The notes under the pieces were generated by a model that worked only from the letters and a program-made list of their open reading frames with translations, had not been told where the DNA came from and ran no database searches. This document shows positions 9,111 to 16,947 of a DNA stretch of 63,334 bases, piece after piece. This DNA comes from Dissulfuribacter thermophilus (GTDB taxonomy: Bacteria > Desulfobacterota > Dissulfuribacteria > Dissulfuribacterales > Dissulfuribacteraceae). The translations under genes and the position numbers were made by a program. The stretch covers positions 150,001 to 213,334 of the forward strand of contig NZ_MAGO01000004.1 in the NCBI RefSeq assembly GCF_001687335.1. The letters run 5' to 3'. Position 1 is the stretch's first letter. The number at the start of each line of letters is the position of its first letter.

Positions 9111-9153
9111 AATAACCCCAGTCATTTCCTTATGAACTGGGGTTATTTCTTTA
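9111..9153 (+). terminator. Rho-independent terminator after fumarase beta
   Basis: A perfect 12-bp stem (AATAACCCCAGT at 9111-9122, ACTGGGGTTATT at 9136-9147) with a 13-base loop is followed by TCTTT. It begins 2 bases after the fumarase stop. The candidate ATG of the next gene (9132) lies in the loop. Confidence 0.85.
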
Positions 9154-10412
9154 AAAAGTCCAGTCCTCTTTTATTATTTTCTACCTATTATTACTTACAC
9201 CACATAGACAATCTGCCATTAAAAATTATCCAACTGACTCTGATTACCGCTGTTCAAACAATTTTGATTTTAACCTATGTTTACTTTTCCCAGGCATCCA
9301 AGGATTCAAACAGTAGCCTAAAAGAGCTACTATTCTGGTCTTTTACTTTTAGGATATTGTTTGTATTTAATGAACCAGTTCTGTCTGATGATCTTTATCG
9401 ATACATATGGGACGGCTATATCAGCCATCTTGGGTTAAATCCCTATGGCTTTCCACCGGTTCACTTCTTAAACACCGCCCTACCAAATGAGGTGAGAGTA
9501 CTTTTATTTAAAATTAACCACCCGGATCTCATTACAATCTATCCACCTGGAGCCCAATTGATCTTCTTTATTGGTACCATTTTTACAGAGAAGGTTTGGG
9601 GGATAAAACTCTTCTTGATCGCGCTTGACATTTTTCTCATCTACATACTTTCCCTTTCTTTTAAAAAAAATCTTTCTGTCGTTACACTATATGCCTGGAA
9701 CCCCTTGCCAGTCTTAGAGATTGCGTATTCAGGCCACATTGATGGAGCTATGGGCCTTTTTCTTATCTTAGGGCTTCATCTTATTTGTAAAAAATATTTT
9801 TTTCTCTCTGGTCTATGTTTAGGCTCAGCAGTTTCCATTAAAATAATACCTGCAATCTTTTTTCCTGTGTTCTTACTAAAAGCTGAAAGATTCAGAGATA
9901 GGTATTGCTTTTGTCTAGGAACATTGTTGAGTCTGTTATTAACATTTGTCATCTACTTTAATGGTATTGAAAATATGTTCCATACCCTATGGATATACCT
10001 AACTCATTGGGAATTTTCAGGTTTTTTATACAACAAACTCAAACTTATATTCACAAACAGTGTGTCGAGACTGATTTTAGCCATTTTATTTTGCTTGGGA
10101 TATATGATCACCCTCTTTGCAGTTCAAGATTTCAAGCAAAAACTCGCAATAATTTCACTTTTATTTCTTATTACTCAACCAACACTCTATCCATGGTATG
10201 CCTTATCTTTTTTAGCCTTATTGACCTTTGTCCCATGTTATTTGTGCCAATCATTCATATGGGCCCTTGGCCTTTCTTATTGTGTATTAATTCCATATAA
10301 GCTCGCAGGAATATGGATAGAAAATGATACCATCACTTCCCTCATCTTTTTTACTGCCTTCATAAGTCTCATTCACATGGCCCTTTCCATTGCCCCTAGT
10401 CGACAAAATTGA
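9132..10412 (+). CDS. Multi-pass membrane glycosyltransferase, GT87/DUF2029-like
   Basis: The 426-residue protein is almost wholly hydrophobic, with about ten or more membrane segments. The motif DDLYRYIWDGYISHLGLNPY near residue 82 is typical of polyprenyl-phosphate-sugar-dependent membrane glycosyltransferases of the GT-C fold, with the acidic pair as likely catalytic site. The sugar and acceptor are unknown. ATG 9132 falls in the loop of the fumarase terminator and has no ribosome binding site, so the true start may lie downstream or the gene may need its own promoter. The gene is visibly more AT-rich than its neighbours, which may only reflect the membrane protein composition. Confidence 0.75.
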   Translation: MNWGYFFKKSSPLLLFSTYYYLHHIDNLPLKIIQLTLITAVQTILILTYVYFSQASKDSNSSLKELLFWSFTFRILFVFNEPVLSDDLYRYIWDGYISHLGLNPYGFPPVHFLNTALPNEVRVLLFKINHPDLITIYPPGAQLIFFIGTIFTEKVWGIKLFLIALDIFLIYILSLSFKKNLSVVTLYAWNPLPVLEIAYSGHIDGAMGLFLILGLHLICKKYFFLSGLCLGSAVSIKIIPAIFFPVFLLKAERFRDRYCFCLGTLLSLLLTFVIYFNGIENMFHTLWIYLTHWEFSGFLYNKLKLIFTNSVSRLILAILFCLGYMITLFAVQDFKQKLAIISLLFLITQPTLYPWYALSFLALLTFVPCYLCQSFIWALGLSYCVLIPYKLAGIWIENDTITSLIFFTAFISLIHMALSIAPSRQN

Positions 10413-10511
10413 CGACGAATCTATCAGTTGTCGAAATCATCAGATCACAAAAACTCTACAAGCATAGAGATAATATGCTGTTTTTATTGAATATTTTTTT
10501 CAAAACATTTC

Positions 10512-10526
10512 TGGCACAATAATTGA
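10512..10526 (+). promoter_or_regulatory. Candidate sigma-54 promoter
   Basis: TGGCAC at 10512-10517 and TTGAT at 10523-10527 have the fixed spacing of -24/-12 elements, with one departure (TTGA for TTGC). It lies 52 bp before the ATG at 10579. An NtrC-type activator is encoded at 20001, but no link is shown. Confidence 0.4.
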
Positions 10527-10540
10527 TTTTACTTATTTAC

Positions 10541-10554
10541 GAGTTGGCCAACTC
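10541..10554. promoter_or_regulatory. Perfect 14-bp palindrome GAGTTGGCCAACTC in a leader
   Basis: A perfect palindrome between the candidate sigma-54 promoter and the AGGAGG ribosome binding site of the gene at 10579. It could be a dimeric regulator site or a short RNA hairpin. No regulator is identified. Confidence 0.45.
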
Positions 10555-10578
10555 AAAAAACTAAAAGGAGGCATTAAA

Positions 10579-11020
10579 ATGAAGACTATTAAAAAGCTGG
10601 CATCAACCGCACTATTAATGTGTGCACTTATGGGCACTCCTGGAATTTCAATAGCAGGGCATGGTCTTGGACCAGGGAACGGAACAGGCCCTGTTGTTTC
10701 TATCTATGATGGCAGCCCAATTACCGTGTCAGGCGTTGTTACAAATGTTGGGACAATGGGACAGGGACTGAGCATTGACACAGGATCTGGGATTATCACC
10801 GTATATGGCATTGGTCCTATACGCTATTGGAATTCAATTGGCATTACAAGGCACACAGGTTGGGGAGACGGTTCAGATCAATGGATATGAAGTCACCTTT
10901 TCCGATGGAACTACGAAAATTATTGCCACAAGTATTGAGATCGACGGTAATGAAATTCAGCTTAGAGACCCAACAACTGGCTATCCTCTCTGGAGAGGAG
11001 GCATGGGAAGAGTCCGCTAG
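10579..11020 (+). pseudogene. Small secreted glycine-rich protein, interrupted by a frameshift
   Basis: An AGGAGG ribosome binding site and a clear signal peptide (KKLASTALLMCALMG, cleavage after SIAG) start the protein. It reads well to about residue 93 (GPIRYWNSIGITR) and then stops at 10890. The adjacent frame carries an equally protein-like continuation (VGETVQINGYEVTFSDGTTK, ending PLWRGGMGRVR at 11020). Skipping one base near 10855-10858 (AGGCACAC) joins both into about 146 residues. The small beta-rich fold with repeated VxGxV segments resembles an OB-like domain, but I do not recognise the family. It is either a recent mutation, a sequence error or a programmed shift. A second small secreted protein follows. 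Confidence 0.65.
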
Positions 11021-11046
11021 TTTTATGTAAGTTTTGATAACACTCA

Positions 11047-11079
11047 GCACAGCCCTAGACTACCTGAGTGGGGCTGTGC
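11047..11079 (+). other. Intercistronic hairpin before the second small secreted gene
   Basis: GCACAGCCC (11047-11055) pairs with GGGCTGTGC (11071-11079) around a 15-base loop. It is followed by a run of A rather than T, so it is not a plus-strand intrinsic terminator. It may protect or partition the message between the two small genes; a run of ten A/T-rich bases separates it from the ribosome binding site AAAGGAG. Confidence 0.5.
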
Positions 11080-11105
11080 AAAAAAAAATGAAAGGAGCAA
11101 GGATT

Positions 11106-11444
11106 ATGAAAGGAATCAAAATTGGTCTAATTCTAGGAAGCTTGATGATTGCTACTGGAGTGTATGCCGCAAGTGACTACAGCAACTATTCCATTGATGA
11201 ACTAGCAAACATGAGGGGCACCCTTAAAAATGCCACTCAAGAGGAACGAAATGCCTTCAGAGCAGCATGGCAGGAGAAAATTCGTGCTTTAAGTCCTGAA
11301 GAACGCCAGGCCTACACACGAGGTGGACAAGGATCAGGCCCAGGTAGAAGAGGAAGTAGTTACAATGCCGGTGGTGGTAACCATTGGAATGGCTATCATG
11401 ATTCAATGGCTGGTTCCCATGGACGTGGAAGGTGTGGACGCTAG
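11106..11444 (+). CDS. Small periplasmic protein with signal peptide, Gly/Arg/His-rich tail
   Basis: The start ATG 11106 is chosen because AAAGGAG lies just upstream and a signal peptide follows at once (MKGIKIGLILGSLMIATGVYA, cleaved before ASDYS). The mature part has YSIDELANMRGTLKNATQEE and RAAWQEKIRALSPEERQAY, a helical pattern resembling DUF1104 or Spy/CpxP-like small periplasmic proteins. The last 40 residues are low-complexity Gly, Arg, Ser, His and end in GRCGR, which might bind metal or nucleotides. Function unknown; 112 aa. It shares a transcript direction with the frameshifted secreted gene and ends at a strong terminator. Confidence 0.75.
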   Translation: MKGIKIGLILGSLMIATGVYAASDYSNYSIDELANMRGTLKNATQEERNAFRAAWQEKIRALSPEERQAYTRGGQGSGPGRRGSSYNAGGGNHWNGYHDSMAGSHGRGRCGR

Positions 11445-11459
11445 ATGACCATTTATACA

Positions 11460-11500
11460 GTCCCTTCACTCCATTTTAGAGTGAAGGGACCTTCTATTAT
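11460..11500 (+). terminator. Rho-independent terminator
   Basis: A perfect 12-bp stem (GTCCCTTCACTC at 11460-11471, GAGTGAAGGGAC at 11479-11490) with loop CATTTTA is followed by a U-rich tail CTTCTATTATT. It ends the small secreted gene pair and may also act for the convergent cytochrome gene. Confidence 0.85.
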
Positions 11501-11521
11501 TCCAAATTATGTACCAACTAC

Positions 11522-12751
11522 CTAGTCTTCACCATAAGACACCTTCTTGCTGATTGAACGGACCACATCGCATTTACTACCATTGATACAATAGTACACC
11601 TTTACGTCTACTAGGGCCTCTTCAGTCTCTTTGGGAAGGGTGAAGAGGAAGCGCTCATCGCGCTTTTGTAATGGAGGAAGTGTTAAATCTGCCAATTCCT
11701 TGATTTGCCAGGCCCCATAGCGCATACGACCTTCAATATCCAGACCAATCTCAAAATACTCTTTCTTTTCCTGATGTAATACTTTACCAGTTTCAGGATC
11801 TTCAGCGATCACTTCCAGGACCACCTTGCCTGACCAAAGTCAGCCATCTGGCACGCGGTGGCCTGCCTTATTGAACAACGTGGCCTCTACGTTTACAGCT
11901 GGGACCCACTTACCTACCCCATATCTAAAACCAAGGATTTCAGCATGAAGCTTAAGACCTTCTTTCACGATACTTGAATCGTGTCCTCCAGGGAAACGAT
12001 GTCCGCGACCTTTGGCATACATGTGGCATTCCTGACAGGTCTTGCGACCTCCCATGGAGATGTAGTTGTGGTAATAACTCTGTGAAAGGGTATTGCACAT
12101 GATAGACTCTCCATCAGGGGCCACATAAATTCCATGACACTGAGCACAAAAGGCTGCTCTCTTGAGTGTAGGACTGTATTCCGTTGAGTGGGCATCAGAC
12201 TCCACTTCCTGATTGGCTGTATATATAGTATCAGGATCAGGTTCACCAAACCAACTAGGAGCGGCCCTGTAGACAGCGATATTGTGACACCCATAACAAG
12301 TAATATTTAACTTTGAAAGCCTGTTCACTGCCTCTTTGAGTCGAGAATCATCTTTAATCTCCTTAGCCCTTTTAGCCTGTATCATGAGATTGGCAATTTC
12401 CTTAGTTAGACGTTCGGTGGCAAACTTAATCTGGGGAAGATGACAGTCGAGACACTTCATTATTTCGACTCTATCCAACTTTTTCTCCCATTCCTTTGGC
12501 ACTCCTACAGTAAAAAAATTTGAAATCCCCTTGATGGAAGATACCATTGACCGTGCATGATAGGATTCCTGCCACTCCTCAAATATGTCTTCATGACATT
12601 CCATACATTTCTTGGAACTAAAGGTCTCGACAAATTCATCAAAATCGTCGATGAACTTTCCACTAGGCAATTTGAGTTCTTCCTCCGATCCATAGAGAGG
12701 AAAGGCCATAAAAAAGAAAAAAAGGCCCATGAAACATACCAACCTTCTCAT
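11522..12751 (-). CDS. Pentahaem c-type cytochrome with in-frame UGA (probable selenocysteine)
   Basis: ATG 12751 is chosen for its AGGAGG ribosome binding site (12759-12764, spacing 7) and the signal peptide that follows (RRLVCFMGLFFFFMAFPLYG). Five haem motifs follow: CMECH near residue 49, CLDCH, CYGCH, CAQCH and CQECH. At codon 304 (11840-11842) the frame meets TGA inside AGHRVPDG-U-LWSGKVVLEV and continues for 105 well-formed codons to 11522, including a beta-rich domain and CINGSKC. The downstream part has no signal peptide, no ribosome binding site and only a GTG start, so independent expression is unlikely. Read-through would give a 409-residue periplasmic or exported cytochrome. It may relate to the ext-type selenocytochromes of Geobacter, from memory and unverified. 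Alternatives are a nonsense mutation or a sequence error. Confidence 0.75.
11815..11833 (-). promoter_or_regulatory. Weak SECIS-like stem after the UGA at 11840
   Basis: On the minus strand UCAGG and CCUGG pair around the loop CAAGGUGGU, starting six bases after the UGA. The loop contains GGU, as bacterial SECIS loops do, but the UGA-to-loop distance (11 bases) is shorter than the usual 16 or more, and the stem is short. Support is modest. Confidence 0.3.
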
Positions 12752-12778
12752 ACCAGCACCTCCTAAAAAGTCTTGTCG

Positions 12779-12799
12779 TTGCAAAGCATTGCTTGGCAA
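12779..12799. promoter_or_regulatory. 21-bp near-perfect palindrome in the cytochrome 5' region
   Basis: TTGCAAAGCA and TGCTTGGCAA flank a single T, with one mismatch between arms. It lies 15 bp before the cytochrome ribosome binding site and 5 bp from a second palindrome. It is a candidate operator for the divergent XRE regulator or an mRNA leader hairpin. Confidence 0.5.
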
Positions 12800-12803
12800 C
12801 TTG

Positions 12804-12822
12804 ACTACCACTATGTGGTAGT
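12804..12822. promoter_or_regulatory. Palindrome ACTACCAC-TAT-GTGGTAGT, candidate operator
   Basis: Perfect 8-bp arms with a 3-bp spacer. On the plus strand it fills the space between a -35-like TTGACT (12801-12806) and a -10-like TATCTT (12824-12829), 17 bp apart, reading toward the regulator gene. On the minus strand it lies downstream of a perfect -35 TTGACA (12855-12860) reading toward the cytochrome. This placement suits repression of both. Confidence 0.55.
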
Positions 12823-12942
12823 ATATCTTATCGCTTATATTAGCGTTAATATATTGTCAACTATTTTTTTATTGCATTCAATTTTATTTTTTAATCAATT
12901 CAAACTTCATAATAACAATCTTTTTCATTAGGGATATAACTC

Positions 12943-13344
12943 ATGAATAAGAAAGAATTTGTGAAAGCAAGGAAGATCCTTGGCAAAACCCAAAAACAAA
13001 TGGCTGAACTCTTGGGGACCTCTTTAAAAACAGTGTCGAGCTATGAACAGGGCTGGAGATCAATACCTCCTTATATTGAGCGTCAGATCTATTTCCTCCT
13101 TTCCAGAAGGGCAGGTATCTGTGAGATTATGCGTCCTTGCTGGGAATTAAAAAAATGCCCTGATGAGATCAAAAACATCTGTCCAGCCTGGGAATTTAAC
13201 GCTGGAAAGCTTTGTTGGTTCATAAATGGTACATTTTGTAAGTCTTGTTCAAAAAAAAGCTGGGAAGAGAAAATAAAACTATGCAAACAGTGTAGCGTTT
13301 TTACACCTATTGTAAAAATGATTGAATATAAACAAACTACTTAA
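12943..13344 (+). CDS. XRE-family regulator with C-terminal two-CW cysteine domain
   Basis: Residues 1-60 are a helix-turn-helix of the XRE type (KARKILGKTQKQMAELLGTS, KTVSSYEQGWRSIPPYIE). Residues 60-125 carry eleven cysteines, including the pattern CWELKKC and CPAWEFNAGKLCW, then FCKSC and CKQC, which is the two-CW arrangement and may bind zinc or a redox cofactor. It would be a cytoplasmic DNA-binding sensor of 133 aa. It diverges from the pentahaem selenocytochrome, and the shared 191-bp region carries two palindromes, so regulation of that cytochrome is the simplest inference. Ligand unknown. No typical ribosome binding site (ATTAGGG) precedes the ATG beyond a weak AGGG. Confidence 0.85.
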   Translation: MNKKEFVKARKILGKTQKQMAELLGTSLKTVSSYEQGWRSIPPYIERQIYFLLSRRAGICEIMRPCWELKKCPDEIKNICPAWEFNAGKLCWFINGTFCKSCSKKSWEEKIKLCKQCSVFTPIVKMIEYKQTT

Positions 13345-13356
13345 AAATATTGAAAA

Positions 13357-13429
13357 ACAGTCCCATTTAGCCACGGTAAGCACGGATCTTGCCACTCCAT
13401 TACTCAATACCATAGCCAAATGGAACTGT
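13357..13429. repeat. 73-bp imperfect inverted repeat
   Basis: ACAGTCCCATTTAGCC (13357-13372) matches the complement of AGCCAAATGGAACTGT (13414-13429) at 13 of 16 positions. The intervening 41 bp contain a smaller GGTAAG/CTTGCC stem. It lies between convergent genes and could be a terminator-like structure or a small dispersed palindromic element. No second copy was seen here. Confidence 0.45.
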
Positions 13430-13504
13430 CGTATGAAATGCTATTTCTTATCTTAGGATTGGCATTCGCATGGGATATTTTGATTTAATACTTTGACATT
13501 ATTA

Positions 13505-14639
13505 TTATTCCCCAGGGACTGAGGCCTTTAAAAAGGCCTCTATAAAACCATCTAAATTTCCATCAAGTACGTCTTTTACATTTCCCACCTCGTAATCCGT
13601 CCGATGATCCTTTATGAGTTGGTATGGCTGGAGCACATAGCTCCTTATCTGGCTTCCCCAGGCAATCTCTTTTTTCTCACTATGGAGCTTTTGTTTTTCT
13701 TCTTCACGCTTTTTTAATTCCCTCTCATATAGCCTTGCCTTTAATATCTTCATGGCTATAGCCCTATTTTTGTGCTGAGAACGCTCATTCTGGCACTGGA
13801 CTACGATTCCCGTAGGTATGTGAGTGATCCTTACTGCAGAGCTGGTCTTATTGACGTGTTGTCCCCCAGCACCACTTGCTCTGTATGTGTCAATGCGGAG
13901 ATCCTTCTCATTTATTTCAACATTAATAGTCTCATCCACCTCCGGGGCAACAAATACAGAGGCAAAGGATGTATGACGTCTCCCAGAGGCATCAAAAGGA
14001 GAAATACGCACAAGCCTGTGCACTCCGGCCTCTGCTTTCAAGTACCCGTATGCATAAGGTCCCTGTACGAGAAAAGTGGCTCCCTTTATGCCGGCTTCTT
14101 CCCCAGGCATAATGTCCAACATTTCCACTTCAAATCCCCTTCTCTCTGCCCAACGGAGATACATTCTGAGGAGCATGTCTGCCCAATCTTGAGCCTCTGT
14201 GCCCCCAGCACCAGCATGTATGGTGACCACCGCATTATTCTTGTCATGAGGACCTGACAGGAGTCTTTCGAGCTCTGCCTTGGCCACTTCCTTTTCGAGT
14301 TCTTCTCCAAGGCGTATGGCTTCTTTTAAGGTCTCGAGATCCTCCTCCTCTTCAGCCATATCGAGTAGTAGCTCAAGTTCCTCCAGTTTTTCTTTGAGAT
14401 CCTCTACTCTCTCCTTTTTTTCCATCAACATAGAGCGTTCCTGTAGAATCTCCTTGGACTCTTTAGAGTCCCAAAAGTCTGGAGAGAGCATTGCCTTTTC
14501 AATCTCTTCCAAGCGAGCTGTCACTTTGAGGTCATCAAAGATACCCCCTTAGATTATCTATTCGTCCACTAATATTGCGGATTCGAGAACGAATTTCCTG
14601 GGCCTCCAAGGAGGCCTCTTTAAAAGTCTTTGCTTCCAT
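13505..14639 (-). CDS. prfB: Peptide chain release factor 2 with programmed +1 frameshift
   Basis: RF2 releases peptides at UAA and UGA. The first frame starts at ATG 14639 (AGGAGA ribosome binding site, spacing 7; [18 protein letters not shown]) and runs into a TGA at 14535-14537. The site reads AGG GGG TAT CTT TGA, the classical shift signal with its internal Shine-Dalgarno-like AGGGGG. A +1 slip at CTT continues as [16 protein letters not shown], giving about 377 residues. The SPF anticodon-recognition motif is in [12 protein letters not shown] and the catalytic GGQ is in [15 protein letters not shown]. It lies 96 bp after lnt. The shift autoregulates RF2 level through UGA. Confidence 0.97.
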
Positions 14640-14735
14640 GCTCAATCTCCTTAGAAGAATCGATATTACCAATAAATTTGGTTGATTTCGAAAAGTCTGG
14701 AGTAAACGGCCAAGGTGTTGATGTGCCGTCACCCA

Positions 14736-16271
14736 TTAAAGGGTAAGTCCTTGCCTGCATGCTGTAAATGGCAGCACCGGCACACATAATAGCAGCACGA
14801 AAAGGAAAAATCCATAGTCCCCATACCTGACATATGGGCTCTTGTCCGTCAAAAGTCCTACTTTGGCCGTGATCACTGCAGGGACAAAAATTTCAGTGGT
14901 CTCTATACGCGTCCCATCTGGAGCGATTATGGAACTGACCCCTGTATTGGCGGAACGTATAACCCATCTTCTGGTCTCAACTGCCCTGAATACGCTCATG
15001 GCCTCATGCTGATATGGCGCAGGGGTCCTTCCAAACCATGCATCATTGGTCATCACAGCAAGAATATTAGCACCATGATTTACAGCATCCCGAGCAAGCC
15101 CTGGGAATATACTCTCAAAACATATAAGGATTCCCACAGTCAGACCATCTGTTGCCCGTATAGCAGCACCACGCACTCCAGTATCAAAATCACCAGCAGT
15201 AGGAAGATAGTGTTTTGCTAGCTCACTAAAGGGTCCTAGAGGCATATATTCGCCAAAAGGTACCAGGTGTCTTTTATCGTATCTTCCAAGCAAATCTCCA
15301 TTTGGGCCAATGAGATAAGCACTGTTAAAATATTGAGGTCTTGATCCTGGTGTTGAAAATTCATACGAAAGAGACCCAAACAAGAGAAATACCCCATTTT
15401 CCCTGGAAAATTCCTGCAATCTCTCCTGTACCACCGAATCGTCTTGATAATATGTAGTGACTGCAGTCTCTGGCCAAACAACAAGTCTGGTTTTGTTGTC
15501 ACAGTCCCTCTCAAAACAGCCCTCTTTCGTCAGGGAAAAATATTTGTTGAGAGTCTCCTCCATGACCCCTGGATCCCATTTTATGCTTTGGGGAACCGCT
15601 CCCTGCACAGCCACAGCACAAATATCAGGAGGGACGTCATATTCGTTCATCTTCACCTTTCCATAATAAACTGCTCCTAGGAACACGGTCCAAAAGCCAA
15701 GAAACAAGTAAAGGGATTCTTTCCAGCTTTTATTTCTCAAATGGATAATAAAACCCCATATCAAAAGGACGCTCAAAAAAAGGAGCGAGCTAATACCATA
15801 GATGCTCAGTAAATCTGCTAATTGTATTAACAGTGGAAAATCGTGAAGACTTGAGGCCAAAACCCCCCAGGGGAAACCTGTAAATAGAGTTCCACGCATC
15901 CACTCAGTAAGCCCCCACAGCCCTCCTCCTAGAGTAGCCAAAACTATGCGTGGTGTCTTTTTTAAAAAATACGTGTAAACACACGCCCATAATGCTGGGT
16001 AGAGCGAAAGATAGAGCGCAAGAAGGGCAACTACAGGAAAAGTTAAAGGGAGGGGGAGCCTTCCGTACTGGTTAATGGTTGGGGCCAACCACCAAAGTAA
16101 TAGAAAAAAATGCGACATACCAAAGGAAAAACCAGTGTAAAATCCCTGCCTTGGCCCCTTATCCTCTAGAGCATACAAAAAGAGGAGAAGGCCCAAGAAT
16201 AAACACGGCAGACAACCATAGCCCGGAAGGCCCAGGGTATAAAAAAGACCACCGAAAAGGGCAAAAAACAT
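14736..16271 (-). CDS. lnt: Apolipoprotein N-acyltransferase
   Basis: Adds the third acyl chain to lipoproteins in the inner membrane, a prerequisite for Lol sorting in Gram-negative cells. The 511-residue protein has about six N-terminal membrane segments, a nitrilase-like periplasmic domain (about 215-470) and a final membrane segment. Catalytic Glu, Lys and Cys are recognisable in VVWPETAV, YDKRHLVPFGEYMPL and ILICFESIFPG. TNDAWFGRTPAPYQHEAM and RSANTGVSSII are further family motifs. Substrates in this window would include the 12-haem lipoprotein at 32249. It precedes prfB and follows the HsdR-N gene on the same strand. Confidence 0.96.
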   Translation of the reverse strand: MFFALFGGLFYTLGLPGYGCLPCLFLGLLLFLYALEDKGPRQGFYTGFSFGMSHFFLLLWWLAPTINQYGRLPLPLTFPVVALLALYLSLYPALWACVYTYFLKKTPRIVLATLGGGLWGLTEWMRGTLFTGFPWGVLASSLHDFPLLIQLADLLSIYGISSLLFLSVLLIWGFIIHLRNKSWKESLYLFLGFWTVFLGAVYYGKVKMNEYDVPPDICAVAVQGAVPQSIKWDPGVMEETLNKYFSLTKEGCFERDCDNKTRLVVWPETAVTTYYQDDSVVQERLQEFSRENGVFLLFGSLSYEFSTPGSRPQYFNSAYLIGPNGDLLGRYDKRHLVPFGEYMPLGPFSELAKHYLPTAGDFDTGVRGAAIRATDGLTVGILICFESIFPGLARDAVNHGANILAVMTNDAWFGRTPAPYQHEAMSVFRAVETRRWVIRSANTGVSSIIAPDGTRIETTEIFVPAVITAKVGLLTDKSPYVRYGDYGFFLFVLLLCVPVLPFTACRQGLTL

Positions 16272-16316
16272 CTACCTGCAAATCAAGACGTCACCTGACG
16301 TCTCAAGCCTGTTCTT

Positions 16317-16847
16317 TCACCCGTGAGTATCATAGGAATACAGGATTTGACGTTCTACTGGAACCCTCTGTTCAGGTAGCTTAGGTGGTGGCCACTGTGA
16401 GGTCATGGAAATAAGTTCTTTTCTGGTGGGGATATTGTCCCATCCATAGGCCACTGCCTTTTTCTTCTTAACGTCTAGAATAGAGGCATCGAATAGGTTG
16501 GCCTGAACTGCCCAGGGCACAATATAATCTGTCTCAAGGAGCCTCGCAGCTGCCACTGTCCCAGATTCCCTGGTTACCACAGATCCCGGCCCACCTCTTA
16601 GGATCATGAGAGTCTTTCCATCTACCACCACGCTCAGATCTACAATTGCCTTTACCTTTACTCCTCCTACTTGAATAAGTATATCTCTGTCGACCACAAA
16701 ATCGTCTAAATAATATCCGAGTTCCTCTACCATGAAACGGGCAAGCTTCTGTTTAATCCTCTCACGGTCTGTATCATAAACCAGTCTACCTGTTATAAAA
16801 CAGGGGATCTTCTCATAGATTGAATAGTTCGAGTCTTGAAAACCCAT
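16317..16847 (-). CDS. Stand-alone HsdR N-terminal-type (HSDR_N_2) protein
   Basis: The 176-residue protein resembles the PD-(D/E)XK-like N-terminal domain of type I restriction HsdR subunits (YDTDRERIKQKLARFMVEEL near residue 25; VVDRDILIQVGGVKVKAIVDLSVV). No helicase domain and no hsdM or hsdS genes are nearby, so it is not a restriction system. Such orphan proteins occur in Desulfobacterota genomes; function unknown. The acid/lysine catalytic set is not complete in an obvious form (the D-x-S-V-V strand is followed by KTLMILRGG instead of an ExK), so nuclease activity is doubtful. Same strand as lnt-prfB, with 45 bp between. Confidence 0.75.
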   Translation of the reverse strand: MGFQDSNYSIYEKIPCFITGRLVYDTDRERIKQKLARFMVEELGYYLDDFVVDRDILIQVGGVKVKAIVDLSVVVDGKTLMILRGGPGSVVTRESGTVAAARLLETDYIVPWAVQANLFDASILDVKKKKAVAYGWDNIPTRKELISMTSQWPPPKLPEQRVPVERQILYSYDTHG

Positions 16848-16947
16848 CTTCTACCTCCTAAATTACGCAGTGTAACCAATCACAGGTACAGACGATATAC
16901 TTTTAAAAGCCCAAAGAGTACCGTAGAGCAAGGAAAAACATTTTTCT

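Noticed and set aside
11047-11079. Intrinsic terminator between the two small secreted genes
   Set aside because: The hairpin is followed by A, not T, on the plus strand, and on the minus strand no T run follows it either.
13772-14257. Long plus-strand frame opposite prfB
   Set aside because: It is antisense to the well-conserved RF2 core; the composition reflects the complementary strand.
16317-16847. Part of a type I restriction-modification system
   Set aside because: Only an HsdR-N-like domain is present, with no helicase, hsdM or hsdS nearby and no clear catalytic lysine motif.
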